DNA of 43,308 bases, taken from the NCBI GenBank assembly GCA_900769275.1, contig CAAGGA010000086.1, positions 1-43,308 on the forward strand. Reading direction: 5' to 3'. Each line of letters opens with the position of its first letter. Position 1 is the stretch's first letter. The notes under the pieces were generated by a model. That model made no database searches. It was not told the DNA's origin and saw only the letters and a list, made by a program, of their open reading frames with translations. The stretch comes from an uncultured Prevotella sp. Lineage in GTDB: Bacteria; Bacteroidota; Bacteroidia; Bacteroidales; Bacteroidaceae. A program made the position numbers and the translations under genes. Positions 1-9,365 of this stretch are shown in pieces.

Positions 1-607
1 CATCCTTGTTGTCTGCACGGAAAGCTACTGTGCCGTCTGCCTGACGCGCTATCTTGGTACGCTCGACGCAGGTGGTAAGGTTTCCGGCATCATCCTTTGC
101 GCAAATGCCACGGCTTACCGTGCCGTTCTCGCTCAGGGTATTGCCCACACGGAAGCCTACCATGGCATACTGTCCCTTTGCGCCCTCGGGAAGACCGGCA
201 AGGAACCTGCCCATTACCATGAAAGCGTCACGGTTGTAGAAGTCGTCACAGTTGATGACGCAGAAAGGCTCGTTGATAACGTCCTTACCCATGAGGACTG
301 CATGATTGGTACCCCAAGGCTTTTGCCGTCCTTCCGGCACGGAGAACCCCTCCGGGAGGGCATCAATGCTCTGGAAACACAGTTCGCATTTCACCTTACC
401 CTCGTACTTTGAGAGAATCTGCGTGCGGAACTGTTCCTCGAAATCCTTGCGTATTACCCATACTATCTTGCCGAAACCTGCCTGAATAGCATCGTAAATA
501 CTGTAATCCATTATTGTCTCGCCGTTCGGACCGAGACCGTCAAGCTGCTTGAGACCGCCGTAGCGGCTTCCCATACCCGCAGCAAGGAGAAAGAGAGTTG
601 GTTTCAT
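1..607 (-). CDS. Sugar nucleotidyltransferase family protein, partial (C-terminus beyond the window)
   Basis: The first 202 codons are visible and the gene runs off the left edge. The N-terminus carries the nucleotide-binding signature of NDP-sugar pyrophosphorylases (LAAGMGSRYGGLKQ, about residues 8-21). An acidic metal-binding segment follows further on (NCDDFYNRDAF). By family such enzymes transfer a nucleotidyl group to a sugar phosphate in the cytoplasm. The substrate cannot be told from this part. The ATG at 607 is the first Met after a well-formed promoter (647-678), leaving a leader of about 35 nt. The most similar proteins I know are Bacteroides/Prevotella 'nucleotidyltransferase family proteins' of about 300 residues, so roughly a third is missing here. 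A second, shorter and unrelated-looking member of the superfamily sits at the right end of the window. Confidence 0.9.
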   Translation of the reverse strand, partial: MKPTLFLLAAGMGSRYGGLKQLDGLGPNGETIMDYSIYDAIQAGFGKIVWVIRKDFEEQFRTQILSKYEGKVKCELCFQSIDALPEGFSVPEGRQKPWGTNHAVLMGKDVINEPFCVINCDDFYNRDAFMVMGRFLAGLPEGAKGQYAMVGFRVGNTLSENGTVSRGICAKDDAGNLTTCVERTKIARQADGTVAFRADNKD

Positions 608-646
608 ATCTGTTGTTATTTTGCTGTATTGCATCCAATGTGACTG

Positions 647-678
647 CAAAATTACAAATTATTTGTTTTCCCGCCAAA
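647..678 (-). promoter_or_regulatory. Bacteroidota-type promoter for the partial nucleotidyltransferase
   Basis: On the minus strand a TTTG box (675-678) is followed after 20 bp by TAATTTTG (647-654). This matches the -33/-7 pattern of the Bacteroidota primary sigma factor. Transcription would start about 7 nt further left, shortly before the ATG at 607. Confidence 0.7.
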
Positions 679-697
679 TATTCATCCGACAATTCCT

Positions 698-1447
698 CTA
701 TTGCTTTTTCTCCGGGATGATTTTACTGATAATGTTCGACATATCCTCCAGCATTGCCTCGTTGGCTTTCTTCATGGCGGGATAGAAAGGCTGGTCGCTT
801 ATCGTCAGGCAGACATCGAGCGATTTCTCTGTGGCATTGTCTATGTAGATATTGGTCAGGACGGCGGATATGTTATCTGCGACATATCCTGTGATGCGGT
901 CATAGACTGCCATCATATGTTCACTCATGGGATTGTTCTCCGCATGAGACATAAGCATCTGGCGGACGGACTTCATGGAAGCAGTTACCGTGTTCTTTGT
1001 GTCCATCACGTCAAGATAGCGGTGTATCTTCTCCTTGAGTCTCGGATCGGCATCTTTCTCCGCTATGGGGTCGGCTTTTCCTCCTTGCGCTACGACCATA
1101 ATCTTGTCCTGCATTCCCTCTATCACGACCCCCAAATCGTCCAGCTTTCCCAACAGTGATTTCTGGATGGCGATGATTTCAGGCTGCATCTGGAAGTCCA
1201 CCATCTGCGTAAACTCCGTCTCCGTCATGTTGTCACGATAATATGGAGCGATGATTTCGACCATGTTATCAAAGACGTCAGCCTTTATCAGCGGTTGTCC
1301 GTCTGACAGGGCAGGCAGTTTCAGATTATCCGGACTGACTGCGAAGACACCTGCGTCCATCATTTTCCTTAGCCCTTCGGAATAAACATCCGCCATAGCG
1401 CAGGACACATTGAGTATCAATACTACGAGAGTAATCAAGGTTTTCAT
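698..1447 (-). CDS. Secreted protein of unknown function, possibly DUF2059-like
   Basis: This is a 249-residue protein with a clear signal peptide (residues 1 to about 19, MKTLITLVVLILNVSCAMA). The rest is soluble, largely helical by composition and rich in acidic residues and Met. The segment around NMTETEFTQMVDFQMQPE resembles the 'E-x-x-x-M-x-x-F-x-x-P' core of DUF2059 proteins, which are exported and of unknown role. This is a weak resemblance by eye. I place the start at 1447 rather than at an in-frame ATG at 1642. Only the later Met gives a signal peptide, and the promoter at 1518-1549 lies between the two, so the extra 65 codons would not be transcribed. It appears to be a single gene, because the next gene downstream has its own promoter. 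Confidence 0.75.
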   Translation of the reverse strand: MKTLITLVVLILNVSCAMADVYSEGLRKMMDAGVFAVSPDNLKLPALSDGQPLIKADVFDNMVEIIAPYYRDNMTETEFTQMVDFQMQPEIIAIQKSLLGKLDDLGVVIEGMQDKIMVVAQGGKADPIAEKDADPRLKEKIHRYLDVMDTKNTVTASMKSVRQMLMSHAENNPMSEHMMAVYDRITGYVADNISAVLTNIYIDNATEKSLDVCLTISDQPFYPAMKKANEAMLEDMSNIISKIIPEKKQ

Positions 1448-1517
1448 AATAGATATGTGTTTAGTTGTAAATATGCAAGGCTGTGACACCGTACTTGGAA
1501 CAATTATTAATTTGCCA

Positions 1518-1549
1518 CAAAAGTACGATATATTCACAACATCACCAAA
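1518..1549 (-). promoter_or_regulatory. Promoter for the secreted protein at 698-1447
   Basis: A minus-strand TTTG (1546-1549) is followed after exactly 20 bp by TACTTTTG (1518-1525), an excellent match to the Bacteroidota -33/-7 consensus. It fixes the translation start at 1447 rather than the upstream ATG at 1642. Confidence 0.75.
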
Positions 1550-2023
1550 CAATCTGACATTTTTTCCACATTTCAACAATTCCAATGCATAAATTCCTTT
1601 CTTTTTGACAATTTCACATAAAATATACGCCCAAACAGCCATGCTCTTCCTTTGCCTTTACTATCTTTGCTACTACACTTTATGACGCACCTTGAATGGG
1701 GGAATGAAAAGGAATTTAGTTTTTTTGAACGAATTACACTTGAAGAGACAACAACAATGAAAATGGAAATGCAGGAGACAAAGCATTTCATGAAATGCAG
1801 GTGTCCTTGGCTTGACTATTATATGAAAATGTGGTAAACCTTTGCCTTCTCATCCCAAGTCTGTGTACGTACGAGGTCGAACCAGCGATATCCTTCACCC
1901 CAATACTCGCGGAGACGCATTTTGGCTCTACCGATATTTTTTTTATCTCATGTATTCAATGGTGTCTCATGTGATACAAAACCGTATGGTATTTTGACAC
2001 AAATCTCTATCATTTCTGCAACA
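1550..2023. other. Gene-free gap holding a SusD relict
   Basis: Apart from the SusD relict at 1819-1941, no convincing gene is visible. A plus-strand TATCTTTG box at 1662-1669 lacks a correctly spaced TTTG box and leads into an open frame (1682-1837) without recognisable features. No clear terminator for the tamL gene ending at 2024 was seen. Confidence 0.5.
1819..1941 (-). pseudogene. Relict C-terminal fragment of a SusD/RagB-family lipoprotein
   Basis: Read on the minus strand, this stretch encodes about 40 residues between an in-frame TGA and a TAA at 1819-1821. They include LREYWGEGYRWFDLVRTQ followed by TWDEKAKVY. This is the conserved 'E..GEG.RWFDL.R' segment near the C-terminus of SusD-family glycan-binding lipoproteins, which normally exceed 450 residues. 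Nothing SusD-like remains on either side. No SusC, start codon or signal peptide is present. I therefore call it a decayed remnant of a polysaccharide utilisation locus. The motif is distinctive enough that chance similarity is unlikely. Confidence 0.75.
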
Positions 2024-4507
2024 TCAGAAAGGATAGCCGATAGCAAAATTCAGGCAATGCGCCTTGCCGAAACTCGGAATATTGAAATATCCCCCCTTTG
2101 ACGTATGATAAGGAGAATGGAGCGCGATGCCCCAATCAAGCCGCAGGACGAAGAAGTCAAGGTCATAGCGTATGCCTACCCCTACACCTACTGCAAGGTC
2201 CTCAAGGAATCGGCTTGCCTTGAACGTGCCTCCGTCAAGACTCTGCATGAAATCCTCCACGTCAGTGTTGTCCGTGGGATTATGCCGGGAGTAGTCCTCG
2301 AAGGTCCATACGTTGCCGGCATCCAAGAACAGCGCACCATACAGGGAACCGAAGAGGCGGGGACGATATTCCAGGTTCATCACAAGCCTTATATCGCCCA
2401 CGTTAGTGATATACGCCATGTCGTCATCCGTGACGTGAGAACGTCCCGGTCCGATGCTTCGTGCAGAGAAGGCACGTATGGTGTTGGCTCCTCCTACATA
2501 GAAATATTCCGAATAGGGCGCATTCTCCGAATTGCCGAAGCATTTCAGCACCCCTCCCTGTGCATGAGCCACGAAAGAGGAATACTCCCCCACTTTCCAC
2601 GTCTTGCGCCATTCCAGGTCAGCCTTGACAAACTGCGAGAACGGAGCCTTGAAAGCAGTCTTGTCCTGTTCGTTCCATTTCTTCCCGGCAAGAAGGTAGC
2701 CGAGAGCAAGGACGTTTGAGGATTCTGTCAGCGTGGCAGAGAAGTATATTGGGTTAGAATATGCCAATGGTGAGGTATAACGATAGTTATAGCGCAACTT
2801 CGTGAGGAAGTAATCCTTTGAACTTGCCATGAGTATCGGTGATTCCATCACCTTGTCGAGGTACTTGTCCGTAATCTTTGCAAGCCTGTCATACTCCACG
2901 ATGATGGGAGAAATCTGATGTACTGACTGCTTTGTAGGCTGGAAGACGTACGACAGTTCGGCGGAGAGGATGTGACGGCGGAAGAAGTTGCTTCGGTTTA
3001 TCGTCTCTCGGGATATGGTGACGATGGTGGAGGGAGTGGTCTGCCAACGTCTTCTCTTCGGTCTCATGAACCGTGGAAGGACAAGCCGCGGCATGGTAAG
3101 GGAGAGATCACCGGAAAACTCGTAGTTGGCATTGTCGGAAGAAAAAGCATCCTTGAGGTCAAACTCATAGCTTGCTCCGAGGTTGAAGCTGAGCAACTCG
3201 CCTCCACGGAAAGCATTTCTCTTGGCGAAGCCCAGCTGCACGCCGGGTCCCATCCTGCCAGAGGTCTTGCCTGTATAGTTTGCCTGCAGAGAGAAATCAT
3301 ACGGTTTGTCGAGGATGCAGTTGATGTACATGTCGAGGATACCGGCTCCCGTGCAGTCCTTACCGTCACGGGTCACGGTCATGGTATCGGGCACACCGAC
3401 ATATTCCCCCTCTGCCGTCATTCGCGGAGAGAACTCCATGGCGGTAGAAGAATATATCCCCTTGGCCTGAAGATTGCTCAGCGACTCCTGATAGGCATCT
3501 TCCGAGAACAGCTGGCGGGGCATCAGACGCACATCCGAGAGTATCACCCCCGGACGCACCGGTGGTTTCTTTCCTCCGAAATGCACTGTCAGCACCCTAC
3601 GGCTCATGGAGTCGGTCAGCACCTCCGTCATAGTTCGCCGCACCTTAACGTCTATATTGCCTATCACCCACTTGCGCATCGCTTCCTGTGGCAATGAGTC
3701 AGCGAGGTGCATTTGCAGGCTCACGCACCCCGGGGAACGCAGGGTATCGGCAAGATATGACGTATATGACTGCTTGTAGTAATAATAACCGTTGTTCCTG
3801 AAATACTTGTATATACGGCTTCGCTCGCTGTCAAGGACACCTATGTCGAAGGCATCGCCCGGCTTTATCAGCGAACTCGTGGCTGAAAGAGCCTCATATT
3901 CCTGTCTCGGGAAATTGGAATAGGATATGGTGTCAATGCGAAAGAGCTGTCCGAGGTTCACGTTATAGGCTATCTTTGCCGTCCTCGGGCGCGGCACGGA
4001 GTCGGTCTTCGTCGTCTTGGGCTTACCCTCAATGATGTCGTAGCCCACCCTGCCACGGAAATATCCGTGGTTCTGCAGCACCGTCTCCGCCACTCCGGCA
4101 CGCAATTCCGGGTTTACGTTGCTCATGAGCACAGGTGCCTTGCCGAAGGTTCCGGAGAACCAGCGTGAGAAGGCATTCTCCTTTCCGTGATGGGCATTGT
4201 ATATCCACAGGGCATAGGGGAAGGGCGTGCGGTAATATGACGAACCGAACAATGCTCCGTTGGGAGCTGTTGCCAATGCAGCCTCCATTTCCTCCCGGGT
4301 CACCTTGAAGTGGTCGCAGTCCTCATAACCGGTATATTCTATCGGTTTCAGTCCCGTAAACAATTGTTCTCCCTCCTGCAAGGCAGACGTGGTGGAGCAG
4401 CCACAGACTGTCATGACGACAACGACTGCCGCCGACACGGCAATGCTCTCCACTACTCGGGAAAGATTGCTGCAAGCTATATATATATTATAAGGTGTCA
4501 GTCTCAT
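2024..4507 (-). CDS. tamL: TamL: BamA/TamA-family outer-membrane lipoprotein
   Basis: An 827-residue outer-membrane assembly protein. The N-terminus has a hydrophobic stretch ending in a possible lipobox (MTVCGC, cysteines 35 and 37), consistent with the lipidated TamA relatives of Bacteroidota. POTRA-like repeats follow (roughly residues 50-330), then a C-terminal 16-stranded-type barrel (roughly 400-827). The barrel contains VGGANTIRAFSARSIGPG, the equivalent of the barrel-loop VRGF motif of the Omp85 family, and the protein ends in an aromatic residue (IGYPF). Its ATG overlaps the stop of tamB in ATGA (4504-4507), so the two are translationally coupled. This supports joint work in moving proteins or lipids to the outer membrane. 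The family assignment is firm. The exact substrate is unknown. Confidence 0.9.
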   Translation of the reverse strand: MRLTPYNIYIACSNLSRVVESIAVSAAVVVVMTVCGCSTTSALQEGEQLFTGLKPIEYTGYEDCDHFKVTREEMEAALATAPNGALFGSSYYRTPFPYALWIYNAHHGKENAFSRWFSGTFGKAPVLMSNVNPELRAGVAETVLQNHGYFRGRVGYDIIEGKPKTTKTDSVPRPRTAKIAYNVNLGQLFRIDTISYSNFPRQEYEALSATSSLIKPGDAFDIGVLDSERSRIYKYFRNNGYYYYKQSYTSYLADTLRSPGCVSLQMHLADSLPQEAMRKWVIGNIDVKVRRTMTEVLTDSMSRRVLTVHFGGKKPPVRPGVILSDVRLMPRQLFSEDAYQESLSNLQAKGIYSSTAMEFSPRMTAEGEYVGVPDTMTVTRDGKDCTGAGILDMYINCILDKPYDFSLQANYTGKTSGRMGPGVQLGFAKRNAFRGGELLSFNLGASYEFDLKDAFSSDNANYEFSGDLSLTMPRLVLPRFMRPKRRRWQTTPSTIVTISRETINRSNFFRRHILSAELSYVFQPTKQSVHQISPIIVEYDRLAKITDKYLDKVMESPILMASSKDYFLTKLRYNYRYTSPLAYSNPIYFSATLTESSNVLALGYLLAGKKWNEQDKTAFKAPFSQFVKADLEWRKTWKVGEYSSFVAHAQGGVLKCFGNSENAPYSEYFYVGGANTIRAFSARSIGPGRSHVTDDDMAYITNVGDIRLVMNLEYRPRLFGSLYGALFLDAGNVWTFEDYSRHNPTDNTDVEDFMQSLDGGTFKASRFLEDLAVGVGVGIRYDLDFFVLRLDWGIALHSPYHTSKGGYFNIPSFGKAHCLNFAIGYPF

Positions 4508-7500
4508 CGCTTTATGGATACGGTGTCATTATTGGTAATCGTTGCAGCACCCGCACCGGCTCTCTGACGCAACATATTGGCGACAGAATCGCTGACGGGC
4601 AGTGCCGGCACATCCTTGAAACGGAATATATCCTTGAAGTTCTGCAGCTTGCGTTTCCACAGGTATCCTGCGCCGTACTCTCCCACATACCCCTCAAGGA
4701 AGTCATAAACGGCACGCTTGTAGAAGAGCTGCAGATACCGGTTTGACGTGTCGGACGTACGGTATTGCAGTTCCACGTTGTCAAAGAACGTGTTGTTCTG
4801 CCCACTGACATCCGGCCCCGTGCTTATCTTTCCTCCCACGGAGATGGAGAGACGGTTGTTCCAGAAGCGCTTGGCGAACTTGAAAGCATAGTCCGTGTGC
4901 ATATGTCCGGTCTCGTCGGTACTGTTCTCCAGTCCTACCGAGAGATCGAGCGTCCGCAAGGCAGAGCCGGCAATATTGTTGATTTCCGACTGCAGGAATG
5001 CACTCAGGGCGGAGTTCATGGTAAAGGAAGAGGTATTGTTCTCTGCGAGATACATACCTGTGGTGAGCATGGTGACAGCGAGTTTTCCCCTTTCCTCCAT
5101 TGACTTCGCCTGCAGGTCGTCGCTGATGGTTTGGTTTTCCGGTGCTTCGATGAGGAACTCCAGCCCCATGTCCTGCAAGGTCTTTGAAATGGCGATGCCG
5201 CACTTGAAGAGCACTACCTGGTTGACACCGTTGATATCCACCGTGGCGCGGTTCTCCTCCATGGCTGTGATATGCAGCTTCGGGTTCATGATGTCGCCGG
5301 TGAACTCCATATAGCTGCCCTCCGATATGACGAACGTCTTGAGCGGAATGACGGGCAGCGAATACTTCATCTCGCCTGAGGAGATGGTATAGCGTCCCGT
5401 CAGCAGTACTTCGTCCTGCACGTACCGCATTCTCAGTGCTCCCTCCCCGAGGATGTCAAGATAGTTGGTGTGGTTGGCATTGAGCCAGCAGGTCACGTGC
5501 GCCCCCTGCTTCACATCGACCGAGAGGTCCATATAGAGTCCGTCGACGGCGGGACGCACCACGGAATGCTGTTCTGCAGCGTCAAGGTCGGTAAACGTGA
5601 CAAGTTCCTTGAGGCGGTTGTCCGTGGTAATGGGCGAGTCACGCAGGATGTAATAGAGGTTTGTAGTGGGCAGCACCTCCAGTTTTCCCCTCATGTCGAG
5701 CTGGTCGAGAGCACCGCTTATCTTGCCCATGAAGTTGACATAAGCCTTGCCGTAAGCCTCTGACCTGCGTGTCTCCTTTACGTCTATGACGAGAAGGTTC
5801 TGCCCTATCATGCGCAGGTCAGCCGTGATATTGTCGAGGTTGCCGAAGTCTATATGCCCCATCATTACGAGCGGTCGGTCATTATAGGCGTACATTTGGA
5901 AATTCTCCAGCAGCAGCCGTGAGCCGACAATGCGGACGGGGTCATCATCAAAGCGCATCCTGACTCCGTAGGGCACGGAGATGAGCGCAGCATCCTGCAA
6001 GAATATCTCTCCATCCACATCGGGTCGTGATACAGCCCCCCTTACCGTCAGCACGCCTTCGCCAGTTCCCTCCAGACCGATGATTTGGTCCGGGATGAAG
6101 CCGTTGACGATATCAAGCGGCATCTTCTGCATGTTCAGGGCGAGGTCTATCGTCCCCCCCTCCTCCGGGTTATACCCTCCTATGACACTTGCCACCTCTA
6201 CGCCATCTTTCATGAGTATGCCGTCGATGTGGTGCGTGCCGTCCTCCATAGGTATATACACGAATTCTGAAGACACGTTGCCTATGGTGCATCCCTCATA
6301 TACCAGCTTTTCAAACTCCACACTGGAGGAGACGGAAAGGTCCTCCGATGTCTGTATGACGTGGAAGTCACCGTCCATTATGCCGGAAACCCTCGGCATA
6401 TATGGTATCACGGCGAGGACCTCGGCAAGATTGATTCTGTGGAGCGAGAACGTGATGTCCTGCAACGCTTCCAGATTGTCGTCGTAGGTATATATCTGAA
6501 GTCCCGTCCCGTCGGCAGAACGCAGCTTCACGTCGGCAGACACGCGCATATCCTTAGAGAGGAATATATAGTTGTCGCTGTTGACAGAGAACTCCTTGTA
6601 GCCTATCGTCTGCCTCTCGTCGGCGAACGTGAGGCGTATGCCCTCCTGTTCCACATCCGCCACCGTGCCCAGCCCGACGATTCTCCTGCCTTTCAGGTCA
6701 TCCATTGCCATATTGACGCTTATGCCGTCTGGCATGAGCATACCCTGAACCGAGGCAGTGAACCCATACCGAGGGTTGTCCTTGCCATTCTGCACATCCA
6801 GCCTGTACCGCATATCCTTGTCATCGGAATCCAGGACAGCCCTGACTGCGTCTATCTGTATTCCGTTTGTCACCAGAGTGTCGAGCCTCAGCTCTCCGTT
6901 TATGCCAGACTCAGGCGAAGTGGTGAAATCGGCGTAAAGCCCGGCGAGCGATACGTCATAGCGTGCGAGTGCTCTTGCCATGGGGTTCTCCCTGCCCATC
7001 GTGAGATACACTCCGGACTTCGGCAGGGTATGGCGCAATGCCTGTCCGTCGATGTCACGGGCATCCCACTGCCTCTGCATCTCCTTTATTATCCTGTCCG
7101 ACACTCCAATGAGGTATCTGTATCCTCCGCTCATGTCAGCTTTCAGATGGAAATCGCCGCAGTCGGCTACGGCATGGGTGGTATCACGGCGTGTCAGCAG
7201 GTCTATCGTCATGTCATCGGGATGATATGTCTGCTCCTTACTGACGATGGCTATATCCCCCACCGTGCCTTGCATCATGTAATACTCATCCAGATCCGTA
7301 GCAAGGTCGATGTGGGCACAGGTCTCTATCGAGAGAGGGGCTTCGGCTATCTTCATGGCATAGAGGTCTGCGTTCCGCAAGTCCGCGACGATGGTGGCCT
7401 GTATGGGCTTCATGCTCATAAGGGCATCGAGTCCTATCGTGCCGTCTATCAAGCTGTTGGCGGAGTGCAGGCGCATCCTCGCCCTGCCATTCGCAAGAGA

Positions 7501-9159
7501 AGCCGTAAGGGATACATTGTCAAGATTTCTCTTCCCGAACATAAAGTCAGCAACCTGTGCGTCTGCCTTCATCACGGACCGTGGCGAGAAGAAATCAAGT
7601 CCCCTGCCTTTCACCTCGGCCTTGCCCGTAAATCCGCCAAGTCCCATGCCCCTGACATAATGCTGTATCTGGAAGCCCCTTGCGTCAATGCCGGCACCAT
7701 ACGCCTCCGACGCCATGTCATAGAATGCCTTCAGCGACACGTTGCCACTGCCCTCTGTCAGTCGGGCCTCTGCCGTGACAGCCTTTCCCCTCATCCTTAT
7801 GTCAGCGGTTGCACGGGTGGGAGGGACGTGGAGCATCTTCTGCATGTCACGGCTCAGGAGAGTCGTGACGAAAGAAAGGTTCTGTGTCCTGGCTTCCAGA
7901 TGTATGTCAGCCCTTATTCTGTCAAGGTCCGTGGGATAGTCGGCAGAGCCTTCCGCCTGCAGTGTCAAGGCTTCCGGCAGGGAGACATACGCCTCCTCTA
8001 TGTCGGCATGACGGAGATTACCCCTCAGCCTCGCCCTTACGGCAAGAGGCTTGTCGGGGAAGCTGGTGCGGAAAGCCTTTGGCATATCGCCCATTGCCTG
8101 CATCAGGTCAGCCTTGGAGACTGAAGCCTCGATGGCAGCATCCAGTCTACCTGGATCTCTGTCGTCCATGACATTGAGGTCAAGGCAGGCGTCTCCCCTC
8201 AGTTCCGATGTAGGTGTCCGCATCTGCAACGCCTTGACGCACAGCCGCGCGGAGTCTTTCTCCGCCGCTCCCGTCAGGGAAGCGAGGACTATGCCGCCCT
8301 TTTCCTGCATTGAGCACTCGCGTATCTTTACCCTTATGTCCGGCGAACGGAAATGCAGGGAGTCGATGGCAACATTGACCTCCGACAAGGCTATATGGTT
8401 GAAGTCAAGCCCTTTGAGACGTGGCTCAAGGTTGTTGTCATATTTCGCATCACCGTTCCGCCATTCCAGCGTGGCTACGTCATACTGTCCCTTATGCAAA
8501 TCGAAAATTCCCTGACCCGCTTTCAGGTCGGAGAGCGTGGCATATATCTGCAGGGTGTCGCCCGGTGTGTGGACCGTGACATCGGAATTCCTTACCTCCA
8601 ACTGTTCCAAGGCTATCCGCCAGCGGTTGTCGCTCTCCGTGGTATCTTCGGGCACGCTGTCGGCAAGAGCCACGTCGATGTGCGCTCCGTCAATGAGCGC
8701 ATTGTCAAGCCTTAGCGTTTCCCCTGTAAGGTCTATGCCGTGGCTCTGCAGCGAGAGCAAGGCAAGAGTGCCCCTCACCCTTGCAGCTGCCACCATATCG
8801 GCGGTATTGAGCCTCAGGTCATAGACATCGAGACGGTCTATCTCCACCCTGCCAGAGAAAAGCGGCATCAGCCTCACGTCCGCCACCACACTTCTCAGGT
8901 CGGCTATCGTGTCTTTCCTTTGCGGAAGACTGTCATTCTGCGCAATTACCCTCACTCCGTCCACTCCGAGGTCAAGAGGGAAAACCAGGCACACCCTATC
9001 CACCGTTATCTCCATTCCCGTCTCCTCCGAAGCGTATTCCGCAACCTTGTCCACCACCCAATTCTGCACCGGTGGCAGATACAGTGTGGCACCAAGGAGC
9101 AAAAGGAATATGACTGGTGCAAGGAGAATGCCCGCGATCCACTTCATCATTCTGTTCAT
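4504..9159 (-). CDS. tamB: TamB/DUF490 translocation and assembly module protein
   Basis: This protein has about 1551 residues. An N-terminal membrane anchor (about residues 5-27, WIAGILLAPVIFLLLLGATL) is followed by a long periplasmic body with AsmA-like N-terminal features and extended beta-helical repeats. The DUF490 domain occupies about the last 400 residues. Members of this family (TamB/YhdP/AsmA-like) bridge the periplasm and are linked to outer-membrane protein assembly and phospholipid transport. I prefer the Met at 9159 (MNRMMKWIAG). A longer frame opens at 9201, but that start lies beyond the promoter's -7 box (9188-9195), so its ATG would not be transcribed. The gene is the first of a two-gene unit with tamL. 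Confidence 0.92.
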   Translation of the reverse strand: MNRMMKWIAGILLAPVIFLLLLGATLYLPPVQNWVVDKVAEYASEETGMEITVDRVCLVFPLDLGVDGVRVIAQNDSLPQRKDTIADLRSVVADVRLMPLFSGRVEIDRLDVYDLRLNTADMVAAARVRGTLALLSLQSHGIDLTGETLRLDNALIDGAHIDVALADSVPEDTTESDNRWRIALEQLEVRNSDVTVHTPGDTLQIYATLSDLKAGQGIFDLHKGQYDVATLEWRNGDAKYDNNLEPRLKGLDFNHIALSEVNVAIDSLHFRSPDIRVKIRECSMQEKGGIVLASLTGAAEKDSARLCVKALQMRTPTSELRGDACLDLNVMDDRDPGRLDAAIEASVSKADLMQAMGDMPKAFRTSFPDKPLAVRARLRGNLRHADIEEAYVSLPEALTLQAEGSADYPTDLDRIRADIHLEARTQNLSFVTTLLSRDMQKMLHVPPTRATADIRMRGKAVTAEARLTEGSGNVSLKAFYDMASEAYGAGIDARGFQIQHYVRGMGLGGFTGKAEVKGRGLDFFSPRSVMKADAQVADFMFGKRNLDNVSLTASLANGRARMRLHSANSLIDGTIGLDALMSMKPIQATIVADLRNADLYAMKIAEAPLSIETCAHIDLATDLDEYYMMQGTVGDIAIVSKEQTYHPDDMTIDLLTRRDTTHAVADCGDFHLKADMSGGYRYLIGVSDRIIKEMQRQWDARDIDGQALRHTLPKSGVYLTMGRENPMARALARYDVSLAGLYADFTTSPESGINGELRLDTLVTNGIQIDAVRAVLDSDDKDMRYRLDVQNGKDNPRYGFTASVQGMLMPDGISVNMAMDDLKGRRIVGLGTVADVEQEGIRLTFADERQTIGYKEFSVNSDNYIFLSKDMRVSADVKLRSADGTGLQIYTYDDNLEALQDITFSLHRINLAEVLAVIPYMPRVSGIMDGDFHVIQTSEDLSVSSSVEFEKLVYEGCTIGNVSSEFVYIPMEDGTHHIDGILMKDGVEVASVIGGYNPEEGGTIDLALNMQKMPLDIVNGFIPDQIIGLEGTGEGVLTVRGAVSRPDVDGEIFLQDAALISVPYGVRMRFDDDPVRIVGSRLLLENFQMYAYNDRPLVMMGHIDFGNLDNITADLRMIGQNLLVIDVKETRRSEAYGKAYVNFMGKISGALDQLDMRGKLEVLPTTNLYYILRDSPITTDNRLKELVTFTDLDAAEQHSVVRPAVDGLYMDLSVDVKQGAHVTCWLNANHTNYLDILGEGALRMRYVQDEVLLTGRYTISSGEMKYSLPVIPLKTFVISEGSYMEFTGDIMNPKLHITAMEENRATVDINGVNQVVLFKCGIAISKTLQDMGLEFLIEAPENQTISDDLQAKSMEERGKLAVTMLTTGMYLAENNTSSFTMNSALSAFLQSEINNIAGSALRTLDLSVGLENSTDETGHMHTDYAFKFAKRFWNNRLSISVGGKISTGPDVSGQNNTFFDNVELQYRTSDTSNRYLQLFYKRAVYDFLEGYVGEYGAGYLWKRKLQNFKDIFRFKDVPALPVSDSVANMLRQRAGAGAATITNNDTVSIKR

Positions 9160-9187
9160 AGGGATAGGGAGGTATGGTTTTTGCGGA

Positions 9188-9218
9188 CAAAGGTACGGCA
9201 AAAAAGGGACACTACAAA
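9188..9218 (-). promoter_or_regulatory. Promoter for tamB-tamL
   Basis: A minus-strand TTTG (9215-9218) is followed after 19 bp by TACCTTTG (9188-9195). The start site would be near 9181, giving a leader of only about 20 nt to the ATG at 9159. It lies back to back with the promoter of the pseudouridine synthase gene. Confidence 0.7.
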
Positions 9219-9237
9219 GATTTTTGTACTAATTTTC

Positions 9238-9268
9238 TTTGAAATATAAAGTAAAAAAGTTAATTTTG
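9238..9268 (+). promoter_or_regulatory. Promoter for the pseudouridine synthase gene
   Basis: TTTG (9238-9241), 19 bp, then TAATTTTG (9261-9268). It drives the gene at 9366 and leaves a leader of about 90 nt. It is divergent from the tamB promoter, with the two TTTG boxes about 20 bp apart. Confidence 0.7.
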
Positions 9269-9365
9269 CCGTTGCTTTTCAGAACATTAAGCCGCACGAT
9301 GTCCGCATCCGGAGGGGCTACAGCTCTTTTTTCACCGTGCGCGCCCTCCCAAAACCCCATCCACT

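Noticed and set aside
1682..1837. A plus-strand frame of about 50 codons after a TATCTTTG box
   Set aside because: The promoter lacks a correctly placed -33 box, the peptide matches nothing, and it overlaps the SusD relict on the other strand.
6361..8124. A 587-codon open frame on the plus strand inside tamB
   Set aside because: It is antisense to a gene with clear family support, has no recognisable domain and shows the His/Arg/Val-rich composition expected from reading GC-rich coding DNA backwards.
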